Shown in pieces: positions 8,060 to 15,361 of a stretch of DNA of 42,903 nt. The DNA is taken from NCBI RefSeq assembly GCF_002272245.1, contig NZ_NPDD01000089.1:1-42903 (forward strand), read 5' to 3'. A program made the translations under genes and the position numbers. Numbering within the stretch: position 1 is the first letter of the stretch; each line of letters begins with the position of its first letter. The notes under the pieces were generated by a model. The model was not told the DNA's origin. It ran no database searches and was given only the letters and a program-made list of their open reading frames with translations. Source of the DNA: Bacillus sp. 7884-1. Its GTDB lineage: Bacteria; Bacillota; Bacilli; Bacillales; Cytobacillaceae.

Positions 8060-8689
8060 ATGTTTAAAAGAATCCTCAGCATATCATTATTATTTATAGT
8101 CATTGCCATTGGCTTTTTGCAAAAAGATGAATTACTTACATTAATAAAGTCAGGCGGAATCTATTCAATTTTCATCAGCATGCTTTTTGTTGCGATATGC
8201 GTCTTTTTTCCTGTTATTCCTTTTCCAGTCCTAGCTGGTGTTATTGGAGGTGTATTTGGAACGACTCAAGGAGTAATCGTCTCCTTGACGGGAGCGATGG
8301 CTGGAACAATGGGTTTCTTCTTTTTAAGCAGGTACGGTTTCCGGGATTATGCACAATCTAAGTTAATGAAATATCCGAAAGTCCAGGAATACGAGGATTT
8401 TCTTAATCGAAATTCATTTGTGGCAATATTAACCTGCCGACTGATTCCAATCATCCCAGCGCCTGTTATCAACATCATTTGTGGTTTAAGTAACGTGAAT
8501 TGGCTGATATTTTTTACCGCTTCCACGATAGGGAAGATACCAAACATCTTGATTTTATCATTTGCGGGTGCTTCTTTTAACAGTAACAAGCTGTTTTCTT
8601 TTGGACTATATGGCGGCTATATTCTCATTCTAATCCTAATTAATTTTGTGATCATGTATCGTAAAATGGCAAAGGAATCTGTGGACTAA
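8060..8689 (+). CDS. TVP38/TMEM64 (VTT/DedA-superfamily) membrane protein
   Basis: A 209-residue polytopic membrane protein. The central region contains the VTT-domain signature: a glycine-rich re-entrant segment (GVIGGVFGTTQGVIVSLTGAMAGTMGFF) and, downstream, the conserved RLIPIIPAPVINIICGL stretch. DedA-superfamily proteins are implicated in lipid (undecaprenyl phosphate) flipping and membrane homeostasis; the role of this subgroup is not settled. ATG at 8060 is chosen because AGGAG ends six bases before it; the TTG just upstream is too close. It ends 4 bp inside the convergent gene that follows. Confidence 0.85.
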   Translation: MFKRILSISLLFIVIAIGFLQKDELLTLIKSGGIYSIFISMLFVAICVFFPVIPFPVLAGVIGGVFGTTQGVIVSLTGAMAGTMGFFFLSRYGFRDYAQSKLMKYPKVQEYEDFLNRNSFVAILTCRLIPIIPAPVINIICGLSNVNWLIFFTASTIGKIPNILILSFAGASFNSNKLFSFGLYGGYILILILINFVIMYRKMAKESVD

Positions 8690-9033
8690 ACAACGTATTT
8701 TACTGGAAGATCTTTTTCTTCTATTGTAATGACTTCTTTAAAGAAGCTTTTTAGAATAAACCATCGAGCTGGGTATGTCTTCATAAAATCTTCCATTACT
8801 AAAGGAGAGTATTGGATTAAACAATCAAGATAGTTTCTATGCTTTTTTAGATCATGTAATAGGGCATGTGGAATGGTGTAGTAGTCATAAATTTGATACG
8901 GATTTAATTTTACCACTTCGATTTTATGTTGTTGAATGTATGGTAATATAGATTGTTCTTGAAGTTTAAAGCTTTCTTCCTTCGAAAGCCCATTTAAACT
9001 TATCCGATCATTAATAAAGTAGATTCCTTTCAT
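8686..9033 (-). CDS. Hypothetical protein (115 aa)
   Basis: A small soluble protein with alternating helix and strand character, rich in Tyr, Lys and Ile (a KLNPYQIYDYY segment near residue 45). There is no signal peptide or membrane segment. A proper ribosome binding site (AGAGGTG) precedes the ATG, and the stop overlaps the convergent VTT gene by 4 bp. I do not recognise a family and give no function. Confidence 0.6.
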   Translation of the reverse strand: MKGIYFINDRISLNGLSKEESFKLQEQSILPYIQQHKIEVVKLNPYQIYDYYTIPHALLHDLKKHRNYLDCLIQYSPLVMEDFMKTYPARWFILKSFFKEVITIEEKDLPVKYVV

Positions 9034-9150
9034 ACCATGACACCTCTTTCTACTAGTGTTTTGGTATTGTTATTGACAGCTGAGGAAGGAAGTATACTTC
9101 AGTAATAACAAGATAGTAGTTTATTCCTAATTTATGGAAGGTGATGGAAC

Positions 9151-9594
9151 ATGGCTAGTTGGGAAAAGGATGGATTTCTTCTTAGTACAGATAAGCAATA
9201 TCTTGATACCGATGTAATTCACCATTTTTTGAGTGTTGATTCATACTGGGCGAAAGGTATCACGATGGAAAAAGTAAAGAAATCGATAGAGAAATCCTCG
9301 ATTTGCTTTGGAATGTATGAGGGAGATCCTGCAAAAGGGAAAGCGAAGCAAATTGGTTTTGTCCGAGCGGTAACAGATTTTGTAAGATTCGCTTGGATAA
9401 TGGATGTATTTGTCCTCCATGAATATAGAGGAAGAGGCTTATCGAAATGGATGATGGAAACGATGGTAGAGCAATCCGAACTAAAAGATGTTCGGAAAAT
9501 GATGTTATGTACCTATGACGCACATGGTTTATATGAACAATACGGTTTTGAAACACTAGATGACCCTGAAATCTTTATGCAAAGAAAAATATAG
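9151..9594 (+). CDS. GNAT family N-acetyltransferase
   Basis: A 147-residue acetyl-CoA-dependent acyltransferase. Motif A is clear: WIMDVFVLHEYRGRGLSKWMM, where RGRGLS binds the pyrophosphate of acetyl-CoA. The C-terminal YEQYGFE is the usual motif B region. The start is ATG after GGAAGGTGATG. It is monocistronic or weakly linked to the LysE-type gene downstream, with an inverted repeat between. The substrate cannot be predicted. Confidence 0.85.
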   Translation: MASWEKDGFLLSTDKQYLDTDVIHHFLSVDSYWAKGITMEKVKKSIEKSSICFGMYEGDPAKGKAKQIGFVRAVTDFVRFAWIMDVFVLHEYRGRGLSKWMMETMVEQSELKDVRKMMLCTYDAHGLYEQYGFETLDDPEIFMQRKI

Positions 9595-9608
9595 TATATC
9601 GGTAAACA

Positions 9609-9634
9609 GGCTGTCTGCTAATTAGTAGACAGCC
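9609..9634 (+). terminator. Hairpin after GNAT gene (weak terminator)
   Basis: GGCTGTCT and AGACAGCC enclose an A/T-rich centre, making a near-perfect 13-bp stem. It is followed only by AGTATTATTATG rather than a solid T run, so its terminating strength is uncertain. Confidence 0.5.
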
Positions 9635-9661
9635 AGTATTATTATGTTTGGGAGAGACAAA

Positions 9662-10267
9662 ATGATAAGTGCTGCAATTCATGGATTTATTTTAGCCTTT
9701 GGGCTGATTTTACCTTTAGGTGTACAAAATGTTTTTGTATTTAATCAGGGGGCCACACAGCCAAAATGGACAAACGCGTTACCGGTGGTTTTAACAGCTG
9801 CACTTTGTGATACACTCTTAATTTCGTTGGCTGTTTTAGGAATTTCCGCTGTTGTGTTAGAAATCAGCTTTTTAAAATTTGCGTTGAGTGTGATTGGGAT
9901 TGCTTTTTTACTATATATGGGCTATGTAACATGGAAAAGTAAACCTAGTACCGAGGGGAATAGTGTTCAATTATTTTCAAGCCGGAAACAAATTACATTT
10001 GCCGCGTCTGTTTCATTGTTAAATCCACATGCCATAATGGATACCGTTGGTGTAATCGGAACAAGTTCATTAGCGTACACAGGAATAGAAAAGGCAGTCT
10101 TTACTATTGTCTGTATTTTCGTTTCTTGGTTATGGTTTTTTGGATTATCCATCGTTGGTAGATGGGTAGGAAAATTTGATTTAACGGGCAATTTCATTAA
10201 CACATTGAACAAAATATCTGCTGTAATCATGTGGGGAACCGCGTTATACCTAGTGTTTGCGTTGTAA
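9662..10267 (+). CDS. LysE/ArgO family amino acid exporter
   Basis: A 201-residue polytopic protein with six predicted membrane segments. The N-terminus (ISAAIHGFILAFGLILPLGVQNVFVFNQGA) carries the LysE-family PLGVQN motif, and NPHAIMDTVG lies mid-protein as in ArgO. These export lysine or arginine, driven by the proton motive force. ATG at 9662 follows GGGAGAG; an ATG at 9644 lies before that ribosome binding site and is rejected. Confidence 0.87.
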   Translation: MISAAIHGFILAFGLILPLGVQNVFVFNQGATQPKWTNALPVVLTAALCDTLLISLAVLGISAVVLEISFLKFALSVIGIAFLLYMGYVTWKSKPSTEGNSVQLFSSRKQITFAASVSLLNPHAIMDTVGVIGTSSLAYTGIEKAVFTIVCIFVSWLWFFGLSIVGRWVGKFDLTGNFINTLNKISAVIMWGTALYLVFAL

Positions 10268-10273
10268 AAAAAT

Positions 10274-10294
10274 TACCCGGCAAATTGCCGGGTA
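10274..10294 (-). terminator. Hairpin with T tract on the minus strand only
   Basis: A palindrome, TACCCGGCAA/TTGCCGGGTA. On the plus strand it is followed by TGGGTAAAAAATC, a poor tail, but on the minus strand by AATTTTTTTAC. So it is best read as a terminator for transcription entering the exporter gene from the right, though it may also protect the 3' end of the exporter mRNA. Confidence 0.5.
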
Positions 10295-10429
10295 TGGGTA
10301 AAAAATCTATAAAATAAAAGGGGGGAGGATCGGTTCGGTGTTACTGAACCTAAAATAATCTTAACGGAAAAATATGAACAAACTATGAATGAATAATTAA
10401 TAGATTGGTAAATCTGTGGAGGAGACATA

Positions 10430-10606
10430 ATGAAAGATTTCCATTGCTGTGCCACCTGCAGGCATTTTAAAGCTGAAAGAAAATCAGATTCAATGATTTA
10501 TTACTGCAGTCGTTTAGGATTTGAAACCAAAACGAATTATAAATTTAACTGCTGGAGTCCCAAAAAGAGCATAATAGATTTAATTGAGAAATTGAAGAAA
10601 AGATAA
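10430..10606 (+). CDS. Small Cys-rich protein (58 aa), putative zinc-binding
   Basis: A short gene with ATG after GGAGGAGAC. The protein begins MKDFHCCATCRHF and has further Cys in YYCSRLG and FNCWSP, giving a CCxxCxxH ... C ... C layout suited to one zinc ion. The tail is basic and helical. It ends 20 bp before the hemolysin III-type gene and shares its direction, so the two are likely cotranscribed. Function is unknown. Confidence 0.7.
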   Translation: MKDFHCCATCRHFKAERKSDSMIYYCSRLGFETKTNYKFNCWSPKKSIIDLIEKLKKR

Positions 10607-10626
10607 AAAAGGAGTTTTTGGAAGCA

Positions 10627-11274
10627 ATGGCAAACACACATGTATTTTCACGGAAAGAGGAAGTTGCCAATTCGATTACGCACGGAATTGGTGCCATGCT
10701 TAGTATTGCTGCTTTGGTCATATTGATTGTCTTTTCCACACTGTACGGAACGACATGGCACGTTGTTAGCTTTACGATTTACGGAGCCTCCATGTTCATT
10801 TTGTATATGTCATCAACATTGGTACATAGTTTTCCTGAAGGTAAAGCGAAAGACTTATTTGAAATCTTTGATCATTCCTCTATTTACTTATTTATCGCAG
10901 GAACCTATACACCATTCTTGCTCGTTGCCATTAGAGGACCTTTAGGCTGGACTTTATTCGGAATAGTATGGGGACTGGCGATTGCTGGTATGATTTTTAA
11001 ATGTTTTTTTACAAAAAAATATTTATTTACCTCGACAATTCTCTATGTGGTTATGGGCTGGATGATGGTTTTTGCATGGAAACCCTTAGCCGCAAAGCTT
11101 CCTTCTGAAGGGATGACCTATTTAATGATTGGCGGTCTCCTCTACACATTTGGGGCGATTTTTTATGTATGGCGCGGATTTCGATACCATCACGCAATCT
11201 GGCATTTATTTGTCATCGCTGGTACGGTGCTCCACTTTTTCTGCATATTGTTTTTTGTGTTACCGATAAAATAA
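10627..11274 (+). CDS. Hemolysin III / TrhA family membrane protein (PAQR superfamily)
   Basis: A 215-residue seven-segment membrane protein of the PAQR superfamily. Conserved features are an early EEVANSITHGIGA (Glu/His), SSTLVHSFPEGKAKDLFEIFDHSSIYLFIAGTYTP (Ser, His and Asp of the presumed metal site, written here in two parts of the protein near residues 65-100), and C-terminal HHAIWHLFVIAGTVLHF. B. subtilis YplQ/TrhA homologs are linked to membrane energetics and lipid homeostasis rather than haemolysis. ATG at 10627 matches homologs by memory; TTG at 10618 lies only 3 bases after the AGGAG. Confidence 0.88.
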   Translation: MANTHVFSRKEEVANSITHGIGAMLSIAALVILIVFSTLYGTTWHVVSFTIYGASMFILYMSSTLVHSFPEGKAKDLFEIFDHSSIYLFIAGTYTPFLLVAIRGPLGWTLFGIVWGLAIAGMIFKCFFTKKYLFTSTILYVVMGWMMVFAWKPLAAKLPSEGMTYLMIGGLLYTFGAIFYVWRGFRYHHAIWHLFVIAGTVLHFFCILFFVLPIK

Positions 11275-11308
11275 TGATTAGAAAAAGGCGACTGATATGA
11301 ATGAGCTC

Positions 11309-11353
11309 TATAGTGACCGAACTTAATAAAAGGTAAGGGAAATGGTCACTATA
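11309..11353. repeat. Inverted repeat, 10-bp arms
   Basis: TATAGTGACC (11309-11318) and GGTCACTATA (11344-11353) are perfect complements around a 25-base spacer. There is no T tract. It could be a regulator site or part of the neighbouring repeat region. Confidence 0.4.
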
Positions 11354-11395
11354 TGAGATATCTGTTGAGGGATGAGGTTAAACATCCGATTTGAT

Positions 11396-11585
11396 AAATA
11401 GACGGAAAAATTCCGCTTATTTAGTAAATAGCTTCGAAATTCGCTTCAATAGACGGAGAGAATCCGCCTATTGACTCGAAAAATGTTAAAATGGGGCATA
11501 TTGCTTTGAATAACCGGAAAACCTCCCCTTATATACCCCGAAACGAGCTCCATTATGGATTTAACCGGAAAATCTCCGCTTATTA
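11396..11585. repeat. Array of four short hairpin repeats
   Basis: Four related units, each a small inverted repeat of the form A(G)ACGGAAAANTCCGCTTATT or TAACCGGAAAATCTCCGCTTAT, start near 11396, 11447, 11508 and 11561, spaced about 50-60 bp. Units 1-2 share GACGG and units 3-4 share ACCGG. The spacers are dissimilar apart from GCTTCGAAATTC/CGAAAC-like words. No coding gene is seen across 11275-11639. Confidence 0.6.
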
Positions 11586-11639
11586 TACTTTCGTTGGTTA
11601 CTCACCCGATTAAAGACAAGACATCTTATTTAAAATGGA

Positions 11640-11876
11640 GTGAGTTTTATCTCAAAAATCCAAGAAAACCTCATTTTGATGCATTACGGTGAGCCGTATC
11701 ACAAGAAAGTGAGGTTATATTATTTTTGTATTCCTAATAAAGAAACTCGCCAATTAGGCGAGTTTTACATTTTTATAAATAATAACGATTCCAATACGAC
11801 TGTCATTTCGGCACGTATTCTAAGAAAAGCACCTCAAAACGGAACCATTTTTAAAAAGAAGCCTTTTTCTAATTAA
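11640..11876 (+). CDS. Doubtful small ORF (78 aa)
   Basis: A 78-codon frame opened by GTG, Tyr/Phe/Asn-rich and without a recognised domain. It has no convincing ribosome binding site, and a 9-bp hairpin (AAACTCGCC/GGCGAGTTT, 11743-11765) followed by TTTTACATTTTT lies inside it. It overlaps the stop of the convergent PBP gene by 4 bp. It may be a decayed gene or simply a chance frame. Confidence 0.25.
   Translation: MSFISKIQENLILMHYGEPYHKKVRLYYFCIPNKETRQLGEFYIFINNNDSNTTVISARILRKAPQNGTIFKKKPFSN
11743..11772 (+). terminator. Terminator-like hairpin
   Basis: Stem AAACTCGCC/GGCGAGTTT around AATTA, then TTTACATTTTT. It is inside the doubtful frame at 11640-11876, which argues against coding there. 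On the minus strand the tail is weaker (TTTCTTTATT), but it might also serve the PBP gene. Confidence 0.5.
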
Positions 11877-13942
11877 TTGTTCTTCATGGAAAAGTAGGTA
11901 TCCATCACTCTTCGCCCGATGAGAAAGTTTGCTCCATTATCTGTGGTTCCTTGGTAGGCCCAAGGGACAATCACAGCCATTGCCACTTCAGGATTGGTGC
12001 TAGGTGCATATGTAACTAAGCTTAAATTCATCACCGGAGGCGGCTCCTTACCGAAATTCGCGCGTAATGGTCCATCGTAAAATGCCTCCGCCGTACCAGT
12101 TTTCCCTGCAGGAGAGTAGGGGACGCCAGTAAAACGTTTATATGCTGTTCCTCCTGGTTCCTGGAATACTTTTTTAAAGCCTAATTGGACCCGGTCCATC
12201 CATGCAGGTTCAGCATCGATCGTATTCAGGACAGTTGGTTTAATTTCTTGGAAAACAGGACCAATTTCGTCTGTATTATTATCGATAGGCTCACGTATTT
12301 CCTTTACAATATGCGGTTTCATCCTTTTTCCTCCATTTGCAATGGTTGAAATATATTGTGCTAACTGCATAGGGGAATACGTATCATATTGTCCAATAAC
12401 TAAGTCCATTATATGACCAGGGAGTCGGCTTGGCCCCTTTAGTCCACTAGATTCATTAGGCAGATCAATACCTGTTCTAGAACCAAGTCCAAAGCTTGCA
12501 AAAGAATTTCGGATGATTTCAACCGTATTTGGAGCAAGGCTTAAAGGCTGCTCAAATTGGTAATTTCCTTTACCAATTCTAATGGCAGTATGGAACATAT
12601 AAACGTTTGACGATAACTTTAACGCATCGACATCATTCAGTGTACCTAAATAGGAATAGGACTTTTTCAGTGGAGTGTCCTTGATTTTAATTCCTGTGTC
12701 ATTAATACGAGTTCCTGGTTTAATAACACCTGTTTTAAAACCTGTTAAAACCGTAGCACCCTTCACGGCAGAACCTACGTTATAGGTAGTCGTAATGGTA
12801 CCTAATGCGTCGTCCAGCATTTCTAATTGTCCGGTCTCAGGATTCTTAACGATTCTTTTTCCTGCCATTGTTAAAACCGCTCCATTATTCGGATCCATTA
12901 ACACGACATAGGCGCGATCCAAAAGTGCGGTATTTTGACTATTTTTCAATCCCCAAAGCTCTTCTTCTATAATTTTTTCCACAGCTATTTGTAAATCCAT
13001 ATCAACGGTAAGGACGAGGTCCTTGCCTCTTTTCCCATCAGAAACCACTTGGGTTTCAATAACATTACCCTGCTTATCTGTAATCGTTTTAACCTTTGAT
13101 TTGTGTCCGTGGAGTACATCTTCGTATTGCAGTTCAAGCTGGCTTTTTCCAACTCTGTCATTACGGTTGTACCCTAGTGATAAAAAATGATCTAGTCGAT
13201 CTGCAGGCAAACCTTCCTCGGTTTTCGTTACGTTCCCTAGGATTGATTTTATTGTTTGATCAAAGGCATAGGACCTATCCCAGTCAGTGGTCGTGTCAAC
13301 TCCTGGGAGGGATTGTAAATTTTCACTCACAATCGCAAATTCCTCAGGTGTGACATCTTCATTTTTGACAATTTGCCGGGTAAATTTATAACCGCTCGAA
13401 AATTCAAGATAAATGGCCCAGACTTCTAGTTCTTCTGGTGTTAACGTACTTATTTCTTCCTTGGTGATTCGTTCAATCTTAAATTTATATAAATCATTAT
13501 CCTTTAATTTTTTTGCTTTAAATAAATCTAATTCTTTTTTTGTGATTTTTGCATCCGCTTTTTCCTGATTTTCATGGATCCAAAGATCCTTTTTTTCCCG
13601 TTGCGTCATCTTATCGTAATTCTTAACAATTAATTTGGCCAATTTATCTGCCGTATCCAGCATCTCTTTCTGGCTGGCTCCCATATTTGTGTATGTAATC
13701 GCGCGTTTTGGAACATTGTCAACGATGACTCGGTAATTACTATCAAACATTTTTCCACGGGGGACAGGGTTGTTTATTGTAATATCTTCTTTTCTCTCCA
13801 ATTCACGTTTGAAATTTTCCCCGTATACGATTTGAACAAATCCCAGGCGCAAAATTAGGATGGAAAATAACAAAAATACACTGAAAAATAGCAGATTGAG
13901 GCGGATTGGAAAATGAGATTTCTTCTTTTTCTTTTTCTCCAA
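11873..13942 (-). CDS. Class B penicillin-binding protein (PBP2-type D,D-transpeptidase)
   Basis: A 689-residue membrane-anchored transpeptidase that cross-links peptidoglycan on the outer face of the membrane. A very basic cytoplasmic tail (KKKKKK) precedes one membrane segment (about residues 15-35), a pedestal domain (PVPRGKMFDSNYRVI near 60), then the transpeptidase domain with catalytic S391 in GSAVKG (SxxK), SSN in LSSNVYMF, and K614 in GKTGTAE (KTG). There are no PASTA repeats. Length and layout fit the B. subtilis PbpA/PbpH group of elongation PBPs. The start is TTG, with AAGGATGTGA six bases upstream, one mismatch from the perfect anti-16S match. It stands alone. Confidence 0.9.
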   Translation of the reverse strand: MEKKKKKKSHFPIRLNLLFFSVFLLFSILILRLGFVQIVYGENFKRELERKEDITINNPVPRGKMFDSNYRVIVDNVPKRAITYTNMGASQKEMLDTADKLAKLIVKNYDKMTQREKKDLWIHENQEKADAKITKKELDLFKAKKLKDNDLYKFKIERITKEEISTLTPEELEVWAIYLEFSSGYKFTRQIVKNEDVTPEEFAIVSENLQSLPGVDTTTDWDRSYAFDQTIKSILGNVTKTEEGLPADRLDHFLSLGYNRNDRVGKSQLELQYEDVLHGHKSKVKTITDKQGNVIETQVVSDGKRGKDLVLTVDMDLQIAVEKIIEEELWGLKNSQNTALLDRAYVVLMDPNNGAVLTMAGKRIVKNPETGQLEMLDDALGTITTTYNVGSAVKGATVLTGFKTGVIKPGTRINDTGIKIKDTPLKKSYSYLGTLNDVDALKLSSNVYMFHTAIRIGKGNYQFEQPLSLAPNTVEIIRNSFASFGLGSRTGIDLPNESSGLKGPSRLPGHIMDLVIGQYDTYSPMQLAQYISTIANGGKRMKPHIVKEIREPIDNNTDEIGPVFQEIKPTVLNTIDAEPAWMDRVQLGFKKVFQEPGGTAYKRFTGVPYSPAGKTGTAEAFYDGPLRANFGKEPPPVMNLSLVTYAPSTNPEVAMAVIVPWAYQGTTDNGANFLIGRRVMDTYFSMKNN

Positions 13943-14094
13943 ATTTTTTCACATCCTTATACCTTTTGGTTAGTATGTCCTCATAAGAGAATTGGTAATT
14001 ATTTATATTTTACGTTTACATTTGAAGAATTGTAAAGGATTTCCTATCAGGAATATCAGTTCTGGAGTTTATGGCAAATAGCTAACTTTTGGTA

Positions 14095-14123
14095 TTGACG
14101 ATTTGTAGGATTTATCATATAGT
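14095..14123 (+). promoter_or_regulatory. SigA-type promoter for riboswitch-terC
   Basis: TTGACG (14095-14100), a 17-bp spacer, then TATAGT (14118-14123). Transcription would start near 14130, just before the Mn2+ aptamer. Confidence 0.8.
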
Positions 14124-14139
14124 AAAAGTAATAAAATAT

Positions 14140-14240
14140 TTCCTTTTAAAGGGGAGTAGCTGGACAATAAAGTCGTCATTCCGAGAAAGTAATTTCTCCG
14201 GCTTTATTGGCAACGTGATGTTGTTAGCAAGACCTTTACT
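14140..14240 (+). ncRNA. yybP-ykoY (Mn2+) riboswitch aptamer
   Basis: The hallmark sequences are present: AAAGGGGAGTAGC (14148-14160), AGTCGTC, GGCAACG, then TTAGCAAGACCTTTA (14224-14238). The P1 helix pairs TAAAGG (14147-14152) with CCTTTA (14233-14238). The same CCTTTAC also forms the 5' arm of the terminator that follows, so metal-stabilised P1 and the terminator are mutually exclusive: an ON switch for Mn2+. It precedes a TerC-family gene, as in B. subtilis ykoY. Confidence 0.95.
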
Positions 14241-14265
14241 GCACAAACGGTAAAGGTCTTTTTGT
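14229..14265 (+). terminator. Riboswitch expression-platform terminator
   Basis: AAGACCTTTAC (14229-14239) and GTAAAGGTCTT (14250-14260) pair around a 10-base loop and are followed by TTT and further T-rich sequence. It shares its 5' arm with aptamer P1. Confidence 0.92.
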
Positions 14266-14274
14266 ATTTTTATG

Positions 14275-14354
14275 GCCTTTACCGGGGGAAAAGCGTGTTT
14301 CGCTTTTTCCTAGGGTAAAGGCTATTGGCCTTTACCTAGGGTAATGGCTTTTTT
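14275..14354 (+). terminator. Two further tandem hairpins, the second a terminator
   Basis: Hairpin 2 (14275-14322): GCCTTTACC with GGTAAAGGC, extended inside by GGAAAAGCG with CGCTTTTTCC. Hairpin 3 (14328-14354): GCCTTTACC with GGTAATGGC, one mismatch, followed directly by seven T. Both reuse the CCTTTACC/GGTAAAGG words of the first terminator, so several alternative pairings are possible. Confidence 0.7.
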
Positions 14355-14408
14355 ATTGCAGCAAAGGGATATTTTAGAAAAAAACTTACTTATTAGGAGG
14401 ACTTATTG

Positions 14409-15197
14409 ATGGACTTTTCTCTTTTGCTGGAATATGGATGGGTATTGTTGGTGTTAGTGGCGCTGGAAGGATTATTAGCAGCAGACAATGCCTTAGTACT
14501 TGCAATCATGGTTAAAAATCTACCTGAAGAAGATAGAAAGAAAGCATTATTTTATGGATTAACTGGTGCGTTTGTGTTCCGATTTGTTTCATTATTTGTT
14601 ATTTCTTTCCTTGTAGATGTATGGCAGGTTCAAGCTATTGGAGCCCTTTATCTGTTATTTATGGCGATTAATCATATTGTCCGAAAAGTAGCTGTAAATG
14701 GAAAATCAGAAAATAAACAGAAAGAGAAGCCAGCTAAGCAAAGTGGATTTTGGATGACTGTTTTTAAGGTGGAATTAGCGGATATTGCCTTTGCAGTCGA
14801 TTCCATCTTAGCTGCAGTAGCACTTGCAGTTGTGCTGCCAGAAACTCCGCTTCCTAATATTGGGGGTCTTGATGGAGGAAAGTTCTTAGTTATTTTTGCT
14901 GGTGGGATTATTGGTCTAGTGATTATGCGTTTTGCCGCTAATCAATTTGTTAAGCTGTTAGAAAGAAGACCTGGATTAGAAATTGCAGCATTCGGTATTG
15001 TTGGCTGGGTAGGTGTAAAGCTTGCCGTTTATACACTTTCACATCCATCGCTTGCCGTATTAAGTGAAGAATTTGCCCATTCAACTGAATGGAAACTAAC
15101 GTTTTACGCCGTGTTAGTGGGAATTGCTGCAGCGGGTTGGTTCTTATCAAAGGATCAAGTTGTAGAAAAGGCGAAATTAAATACAAACGCCTCATAA
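14409..15197 (+). CDS. TerC family integral membrane protein (YkoY-like), Mn2+ efflux
   Basis: A 262-residue polytopic protein. The TerC signature is seen in EGLLAADNALVLAIMV near residue 20 and VELADIAFAVDSILA in the middle; the acidic residues in these segments are the presumed metal ligands. TerC proteins such as B. subtilis YkoY export Mn2+, and some are thought to metallate secreted enzymes. ATG at 14409 is preferred to the preceding TTG because AGGAGG lies 8 bases upstream. The Mn2+ riboswitch in front makes manganese the likely signal and substrate. The next gene is a CNNM-type protein, in the same direction but 160 bp away. Confidence 0.93.
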   Translation: MDFSLLLEYGWVLLVLVALEGLLAADNALVLAIMVKNLPEEDRKKALFYGLTGAFVFRFVSLFVISFLVDVWQVQAIGALYLLFMAINHIVRKVAVNGKSENKQKEKPAKQSGFWMTVFKVELADIAFAVDSILAAVALAVVLPETPLPNIGGLDGGKFLVIFAGGIIGLVIMRFAANQFVKLLERRPGLEIAAFGIVGWVGVKLAVYTLSHPSLAVLSEEFAHSTEWKLTFYAVLVGIAAAGWFLSKDQVVEKAKLNTNAS

Positions 15198-15235
15198 TTT
15201 ACCATCAATATAGGAAAACTTATAATACTGAGATT

Positions 15236-15275
15236 TGAAAGGAATCTGCATTCAATCGATTGCAGCTTTCTTTCA
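15236..15275 (+). other. Stem-loop in terC-CNNM spacer
   Basis: TGAAAG...CTGCA pairs with TGCAG...CTTTCA (6 + 5 bp with an internal loop). No T tract follows, so it is not a standard terminator; it may be a weak terminator for terC or part of the leader of the next gene. Confidence 0.4.
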
Positions 15276-15329
15276 GTAAAAAGAGCTGATTATGGGTATG
15301 AATAAACGTATACATACATTTATTATGGA

Positions 15330-15354
15330 GGTGTAAGCCTTACACCATGTAAGG
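15330..15354 (+). promoter_or_regulatory. Two overlapping, mutually exclusive hairpins before the CNNM start
   Basis: Hairpin A: GGTGTAA (15330-15336) with TTACACC (15340-15346). Hairpin B: CCTTACA (15338-15344) with TGTAAGG (15348-15354). They share 15338-15346, so only one can form. Hairpin A covers the end of a strong GGAGGTG at 15327-15333; hairpin B covers the AAGG nearest the TTG start at 15362. Confidence 0.45.
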
Positions 15355-15361
15355 TCAGCGA

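Noticed and set aside
10273..10455. 60-codon minus-strand frame
   Set aside because: No ribosome binding site or recognisable protein; it includes a perfect palindrome and overlaps the start of the Cys-rich gene.
11396..11585. CRISPR array
   Set aside because: The units differ from one another, are short hairpins, spacing varies from 50 to 61 bp and no cas gene lies nearby.
15198..15361. Mg2+ M-box or a second Mn2+ riboswitch before the CNNM gene
   Set aside because: None of the conserved segments of either class are found; only simple stems are seen.
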